A stretch of 64,000 nt of DNA from Pogostemon cablin. Its lineage: Eukaryota > Streptophyta > Magnoliopsida > Lamiales > Lamiaceae. Location: assembly GCA_023678885.1 (NCBI GenBank), contig CM042979.1, forward strand, positions 23,364,981 to 23,428,980, written 5' to 3'. Position 1 is the stretch's first letter, and each line of letters begins with the position of its first letter. This document shows positions 58,906-64,000 of the stretch, piece by piece. The translations under genes were made by a program, and so were the position numbers. Below the pieces are notes generated by a model that saw only the letters and a list, made by a program, of their open reading frames with translations, ran no database searches and was not told the origin of the DNA.

Positions 58906-59226
58906 TTAATTAACTTCCTTATTTAATATTTTCTTTTTTTAAATAATGTGTTTCTTATTTTTAATAATAATTTTAATATTTTATTTATTAATTTGGGTAT
59001 CGATAATTAATTACTAAATCTTTTAATGCAATAAATTAATTAATATCAAATTAAATCATATATATATAAAGGAAAAAAGAATATTCCATATAATATTCTC
59101 TCACACCCAACCTATAAATAAGACTTTTTGATTATTCATTCTAAATACTCACATTCGATTTTTCAAGAGGAATGAGAGCTTTCTTCAGGTTCCTCTAGAG
59201 AATTGATTTATGAAAGTATAAAATTT
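58906..59226 (+). repeat. Direct repeat A, copy 1
   Basis: About 320 AT-rich bases recur at 60335-60661. Shared words include CTATAAATAAGACTTTTTG, TATTCATTCTAAATAC and TTCCTCTAGAGAATTGA. The conserved TATAAATA box suggests an old LTR-like or promoter-bearing unit, but no terminal motifs or TSD were found. Confidence 0.7.
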
Positions 59227-59500
59227 ATTTCGATAGAGCGAATCAAGTAGAGATTCGATTTACTTCTAATAAATCGATTCAAGTATTCTTCAAGAGGAAG
59301 AGAATTGATTCAAGTTTTCTTGAATCGATTTACCTCTTAAGAATCTATTCTTCAAGAGTAAGAGGATCGATTCAAGTATTCTAGTATTCTTTAAGATCTA
59401 CCTCTAAAGTATTATTTCTAGTATTTTTCAAGTGAAAGAGGATCGACGATTCAAGTACTCTTGAATCGATTTATCTCTAGAGAATAAGAGGTTGAAAAAC
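59170..59500. repeat. Cluster of inverted GATTCAAG / CTTGAATC units
   Basis: Repeated GATTCAAGT-type and CTTGAATCGATTTA-type words alternate. Two perfect hairpins have 8-bp arms and 4-base loops (59307-59326, loop TTTT; 59448-59467, loop TACT). Purine-rich AGAGGAAGAG and matching CCTCT words extend the possible folding. Confidence 0.7.
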
Positions 59501-59869
59501 TAATTCATGTATAGAAAAGCTTAAGCTCTTTAAGTTAAATCATTATTTCATATCAAATAACATTAAAATTGAGTTCATAAATGTTTGTTAATTTTTTAAA
59601 GTTATTATATTAATATTTATTTATTTGCATATATCTTAATTATTCAATTATGATATATGAATTATAAAATTTGTTTACTTTAGTTGTTTATATAATTTGA
59701 AACTAATAAAATTAAATAAAAAAATAAAATTAATAAATTTATTACAAATTTATGAATATTTAAAAGACTAATATATATATAATTAATTTTATTTATATTA
59801 TATAAATATATTATATTATTTACTTTTAATTAATGGGTCACTTACTAGGCGGTAAATAATATAATGCAT

Positions 59870-60330
59870 AATTGCTGTAAACTACATGACTAAAAGTACT
59901 ATTACTTATAACTACACAATTATGATTGTGATACCATAAATACCCCTATGTATTTGCACAATTTGTTTGCACAATTTAGTTTTGCACAATTTGTTTTGCA
60001 CAATTTTGTTTTTGCACATTTTGTTTGCACATTTTAAATTCCGACAGCAGACGACGGCGGTCAGCGGCAGTCAACGGCTGTCCGACCGGCGGTCAGTAGT
60101 GGTCCGGCCGCCGGTCAATGCTGGTCAATGCCGGTCAACGGCTGGTCACGCCGATCAACGCCGGTCAACGGCGGGTGGGTGGGTGAGGGTAGGGTTGGTG
60201 GTTTAAAAGTATATAAAATTATAAGGTTATATTTGGTATTTTACTTTAATATTTTATATGTGAAAGTAATTATTTAAATTCCTTGTATCTAATAGTAATT
60301 TAGGTTAAAAGTGTATATCTATTAGTGATT
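59870..60330 (+). repeat. Copy 1 of a non-coding TIR repeat
   Basis: In order it has an AT-rich arm with GTACTATTACTTATAACTAC, five to six TTTGCACA-type units (59955-60035), a GC-rich core with repeated GGTCAACG/GGTCAATGC words (60040-60190), and an AT-rich arm ending TATCTAATAGTAATTTAGG. The reverse complement of 60778-61222 has the same order. One ORF (59967-60206) crosses the repeats and is not supported. Confidence 0.65.
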
Positions 60331-60334
60331 TTTC

Positions 60335-60661
60335 CTTAATTAATTTCATTATTTAATATTTTCTTTTTTAAATAATGTATTTTTTTATTTTTACTAATGA
60401 TTAAGTTTTCATATTTTATTTATTTATTTGGGTATCATTAAAAAACTTCTAAATCTTTTAATATAATATATAAATAAATTAATATCAGATTAAATTATAT
60501 ATATAAAGGGAAAAATATTCCACATATAATATTCTCTCTCACCCCGTCTATAAATAAGACTTTTTGGTTATTCATTCTAAATACACACATTCGATTCTGT
60601 AAGAGGAATATGAGCTTTCTTCAAGTTCCTCTAGAGAATTGACTTATGAAAGTATAAAAAT
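60335..60661 (+). repeat. Direct repeat A, copy 2
   Basis: This matches 58906-59226 with small indels and retains TATAAATAAGACTTTTTGG. It lies between the two opposed copies of the TIR repeat. The next 115 bases (60662-60777) are AT-rich with nothing else recognised. Confidence 0.7.
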
Positions 60662-60777
60662 TAAATAAATATACATAGCAACTATTTAAAACATTTTAAT
60701 AATTTTTTTAATTAATTATAAAATGTTTGACCTTATTTTTTAAAAATAATGTTCAAATTTAAGTTTATATTTACTTG

Positions 60778-61222
60778 GATTAATTACTCTAAGGTACACA
60801 CTTTGTACCCCTATTTACTATTAGATAAATTGATTTAAAATAATTATTATTATATGCAAAATATTAAAGTAAAATACCCAATATACTCCTAAACCCATAC
60901 ACCTTTAAACCACAAATCCCACCCACTGCCGGACCGCCGTCGCCGGCCGGCCACCGGAAAAGTCATCGGACCATCGCCGGCCGAACCACCGCCGGACCAC
61001 CACATTTTTTTGCTGCACACACTTTTTTTTCCTGCACACACTTTTTTCTACTGCACACACTTTGCTGCACACGAACACTTGCTGCACACAACATTTATGT
61101 ACATCACATTTGTAGGGATAATATTGGAATATCACTATATATTTTTGTAGTTAGTAGTAATACTTTTGTATGTTTGTATCTCATAGTAATTAAGGATTTT
61201 TTGTGTACCTAGTAGTAATCCT
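60778..61222 (-). repeat. Copy 2 of the non-coding TIR repeat
   Basis: The ends are inverted: GGATTAATTACTCTAAGG then TACACAC on the left, and, read inward from the right, GGATTACTACTAGGTACACA. The inside holds a GC-rich core (60920-61000, CCGGCCGG-type) and CTGCACACACTTTTTT units (61010-61090). It is opposite to copy 1. The minus ORF at 60905-61135 spans only repeats. Confidence 0.7.
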
Positions 61223-61925
61223 CCCTATTTATTTTATCATGAATATAAATTTAAAAAAAATACTATTTTTATTTATTTTTTTAGATAATTTAATCTTTTG
61301 AATATTAATGCTGTGTTAATAAGATAATATAATTTCAAAATTAAAGTGTATGATGTAGATTTCTGATTAAACAATAGTTTATTTTAGGATAAATAAAATT
61401 TTTTGTCCATTAAGTTTATCAATTTTTTAATTAGTTCACAAGTTTTTGAGTATTAGAAATCAGTCCATTAATTTTCCAAAATTCGACATTTTAATCCATT
61501 TACCGGTAGGAGCAGGTCACTCAACCGGTAATATGCCACGTGGCACTTCTGACGTGGTGAGAAAATTTAATTTTTTTAGTCCTTTAAGTTTGCTGCTTTA
61601 TAATTAGTTCATGATATTCCAAAATTTTGAAATTGATCCATTAACTTTCAAATTTTAAAGAAATTGGTCCATTTATCAACAAGAATGGTCGTCTTATTGG
61701 TTAAGAATATGGCATTTCTCTTTTCATTTTCTAAATTTTACTATATTCAACTTAATTTATTGAAATACATTTCATTTAGGTTAAAATTTAAAATGTTGTC
61801 ACCCTCATTTTCACTAATTGAATTTTTAGCATGAAACTTATCCGTCATGATTTAAAATCGTAAAAAGCTCATTTGGACTAACATTCATTCATGATATTCA
61901 TAAGCGAGCATCCTTTTTCATAATA

Positions 61926-62132
61926 CTCTCTCCATCCCACCGAAAAGTCTCCATTTTACGATATTGGGTGTCACATTCAAAGGAAATGTTCTCATTTTTT
62001 CTTTTAGTATAAGGACCCCATATAATCCCCACCACTCACTACTAATACAACTACTCATTGCATATAAAATAATAATACTCATTAATCCACATACAAAAAG
62101 TAAATGAAGACTTATAGATAGGACGAAGGGAG
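61926..62132. mobile_element. Stowaway-type MITE, 207 bp
   Basis: It begins CTCTCTCCATCCCACCG and ends AGGACGAAGGGAG, with TA on both sides. It lies inside the Mutator-like element. Confidence 0.8.
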
Positions 62133-63105
62133 TAATTTAATGTGAAAGTAACTTATGCAATGGAGAATTAATAGTAGATGATATATCTTTATGGGTTCAT
62201 GAATTAATGAAAAATGAATTAGTTAAGTTCCTAAAAGGAGATTTGGTTTGATGTATTTTTAGATTTTGGTTGATCTATTTGGAATTTCGGGATTCAAAAT
62301 GTTTTCTCCAAAGATTTATGTGATTTTTCTTTCTATCAAAATTTTAATTATGTAATCATTTTTACTATTAAATTATTATATATAATTAAATCATGATATA
62401 AAATTTAAAAAGGAAATATCACGTAAACCGATAAATAGACCAATTAGAGATATAAAAGAGAGTTGAGTGAACCTATATTAACTCATTGCAACCCATCATT
62501 TGCTATGCTAGAGTTCGTTAGGTTTGGTAAGGTATGACATTTTTCGAGCTTGTTATTTGCGAGGCGGCTATTGGATAAATTTTAGTAGGACCTAACAAGT
62601 TGTCAACACGTCAAACTCATTTTGATATTTTATATGGATTATTTTTTTTAAAAAAATATGTACCTAAAATAAAATTATAAAAAATATATGTTATCTAAAT
62701 GGGCAATGGGTATATTTTATTTATTTATATGTGGTGGGTTATTGGTACGTCGAATTAGAGTTCAGACCTTGCATGAGGTAGGTTATATTTGAGTCAATAT
62801 AATACGAGTTATTTATAGAACGGATCATTTGCGTGATAGGCCAACCATGCATTGATGATAATTTTTTGTTGGTTGTGCGGGTTACTTCACGGTATTATGC
62901 TTATTTTGACACCTTTAGCACTATTTTGTTGAATTTTAAAAGTTAATGGATCAATTTCAAAATTTTGGAATATCATGTACTAATTTCGCAAAGCAGCAAA
63001 CTTAAAATACAAAAAAATCAAATAATATAAAATACTAAAAAATCAAATAATCTCGCCACGTCATAAATGCCATGTGGCATTACTGGTTGGGCGACCTACT
63101 CCAGC

Positions 63106-63585
63106 TAGGGGTGTTAAATGAGCCGAGCTCGATCGAGTATCCCATACTCAAGCTCGGCTCGAGTACTTATCGAGCCGAGCTCGAGGTCGGCTCGTTATGG
63201 TGACAAGCTTATGTACGAGCTCGGCTCGACTCGAAAAATACTCGAGCGAGCTCGAGCTCGACTCGTTAAGCAAAAATATCGAGTTTTCGAGTCGAGTCGA
63301 GCCGAGCTCAGTCGAGTCGAGTCGAGTATTAACTAATATATTTTATATTTTTATTATATTTAAAATATTTATTTTATTATATACTATTATATAATAATAA
63401 TAATATTATTATTAATTATTATTTTCGAGCCTAAACGAGCCGAGCTGAGCTCGGCTCGTTAAGAAAACGAGCAAAAGGGCGAGCTCAAACTCGAGCTCGA
63501 ATAGTCAACGAGCTGAGCCGAGCTCGAGTTTAACGAGCCGAGCCGTGCCGAGTACTCGAGCGGCTCGGTTTGTTTAACAGCTCTA
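63106..63585. mobile_element. hAT-type MITE with GAGCTCG-rich core
   Basis: This 480-bp element has ends TAGGGGTGTTAAA and, inverted, TAGAGCTGTTAAA, and a perfect 8-bp TSD actccagc (63098-63105 and 63586-63593). Both halves are dense in GAGCCGAGCTCGA-type words, around an AT-rich centre (63330-63425). It is inserted in the right arm of the Mutator-like element. ORFs here are repeat artefacts. Confidence 0.9.
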
Positions 63586-63833
63586 ACTCCAGCCGATAAA
63601 TGGACTAAAATATTAAATTTTGGAAAGTTAATTGGTTAATATCAAAAACTTGAAAACCTATGGACTAATTCAAAATTTGATAAATTTAATGGACAAAAAA
63701 AATTTATTTACCCTTTATTTTATGAGTGTGGAAATTTAAGTTGTGGGAAATAGAAGAAAAAAAATGTAAAATAAGACAAAAATAATTTTTAAATATATGA
63801 ATATGAGAAAAAATATAATAAAAAGAAATAATA

Positions 63834-64000
63834 CTCCCTCCACTTCTAAAGGTATCGTTTGTTTTGTGAAAGTGTATTAAAAAGTATTATTAATTTATGT
63901 GTACTGCATAATTTATTAATTAAGTACTACATATTTTAAGAGTTGGTCTCTTATATCACAATGTGCACAAAGTGTGTAAAGGTACAATTATTTTAAAGGG
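63834..64000. mobile_element. Start of a MITE, cut by the window end
   Basis: CTCCCTCCACTTCTAAAGG follows TA, as at the left end of the other Stowaway-type MITEs. The right end is outside the window, so the call rests on one terminus. Confidence 0.5.

Larger units (their letters stand above)
61387..63713. mobile_element. Mutator-like long-TIR element
   Basis: The ends are GGATAAATAAAATTTTTTGT on the left and, inward from the right, GGGTAAATAAATTTTTTTTG. A perfect 9-bp TSD tttatttta lies at 61378-61386 and 63714-63722, as in Mutator-like elements. The inverted arms are about 300 bp each (left 61387-61690; right about 62925-63713 less a 488-bp insertion with its duplicated target). Both arms include a CCACGTGGCA or CCATGTGGCA word. 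No transposase is visible; the middle (about 62135-62920) is AT-rich and non-coding. Confidence 0.85.

Noticed and set aside
63118..63394. Ser/Arg/Glu-rich ORFs near the window end
   Set aside because: They translate GAGCTCG-type repeats of a MITE.

Overview
The window is nuclear DNA of a flowering plant, most likely a eudicot and perhaps an asterid (lineage inferred, not shown). It is AT-rich. It holds one spliced plant gene on the minus strand with normal GT-AG introns, and almost everything else is transposable elements of typical plant families: Ty1/copia, Ty3/gypsy, a large non-autonomous LTR element, hAT, CACTA, Mutator-like, PIF/Harbinger-like and Stowaway-type. There are no bacterial operons, CRISPR arrays, rRNA or tRNA genes.

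Layout. 1-3453: 5' end of a minus-strand Ty3/gypsy element (gag-protease, PBS, 5' LTR), cut by the window edge. 4433-12959: a decayed but complete Ty1/copia element with two LTRs and a 5-bp target-site duplication (TSD), inserted into one end of a small non-coding repeat. 13601-15114: a hAT-like element holding a Stowaway-type MITE that holds a second MITE. 15123-18890: intergenic DNA with local duplications and a MITE. 18891-24584: the only convincing host gene, five coding exons for a 670-residue coiled-coil protein of unknown function. 24864-27347: a duplicated stretch with a MITE, then a Harbinger-like element with TTA TSDs. 27764-47617: a large non-autonomous gypsy-type element on the minus strand with a tRNA-Asp primer site. 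A second copia element of the 4433 family (32313-44690) interrupts it, and an 8-bp-TSD hAT transposon with a broken transposase gene (33855-37835) interrupts that. 49373-56083: a CACTA transposon carrying two solo LTRs. 56201-58134: another solo LTR. 58906-61222: duplicated AT-rich blocks, hairpins and two opposed copies of the small non-coding repeat family. 61387-63713: a Mutator-like long-TIR element containing two MITEs. 63834-64000: the start of a further MITE.

Most element ends were fixed from the sequence by matching TSDs and terminal repeats: cttta, gtaga/ataga, tatat, cttat and gaaat for LTR elements; tttatgaa, actccagc and atcgttgg/ttcgttgg for hAT; gct for CACTA; tttatttta for the Mutator-like element; TTA for Harbinger; TA for MITEs. 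The order of insertion can therefore be read directly. All mobile-element coding regions seen carry stops or frameshifts, so the window looks like an old insertion graveyard around one conserved gene.

The most unusual signals are: (1) a module of about 170 bp that occurs in LTRs of both copia and gypsy-type elements, in the same orientation relative to element sense, and is absent from the LTRs of one otherwise matching copia copy; (2) a non-coding TIR repeat family with TTTGCACA-type arrays next to a GC-rich GGTCAACGGC-type core; (3) gene-like spliced segments inside the CACTA element.
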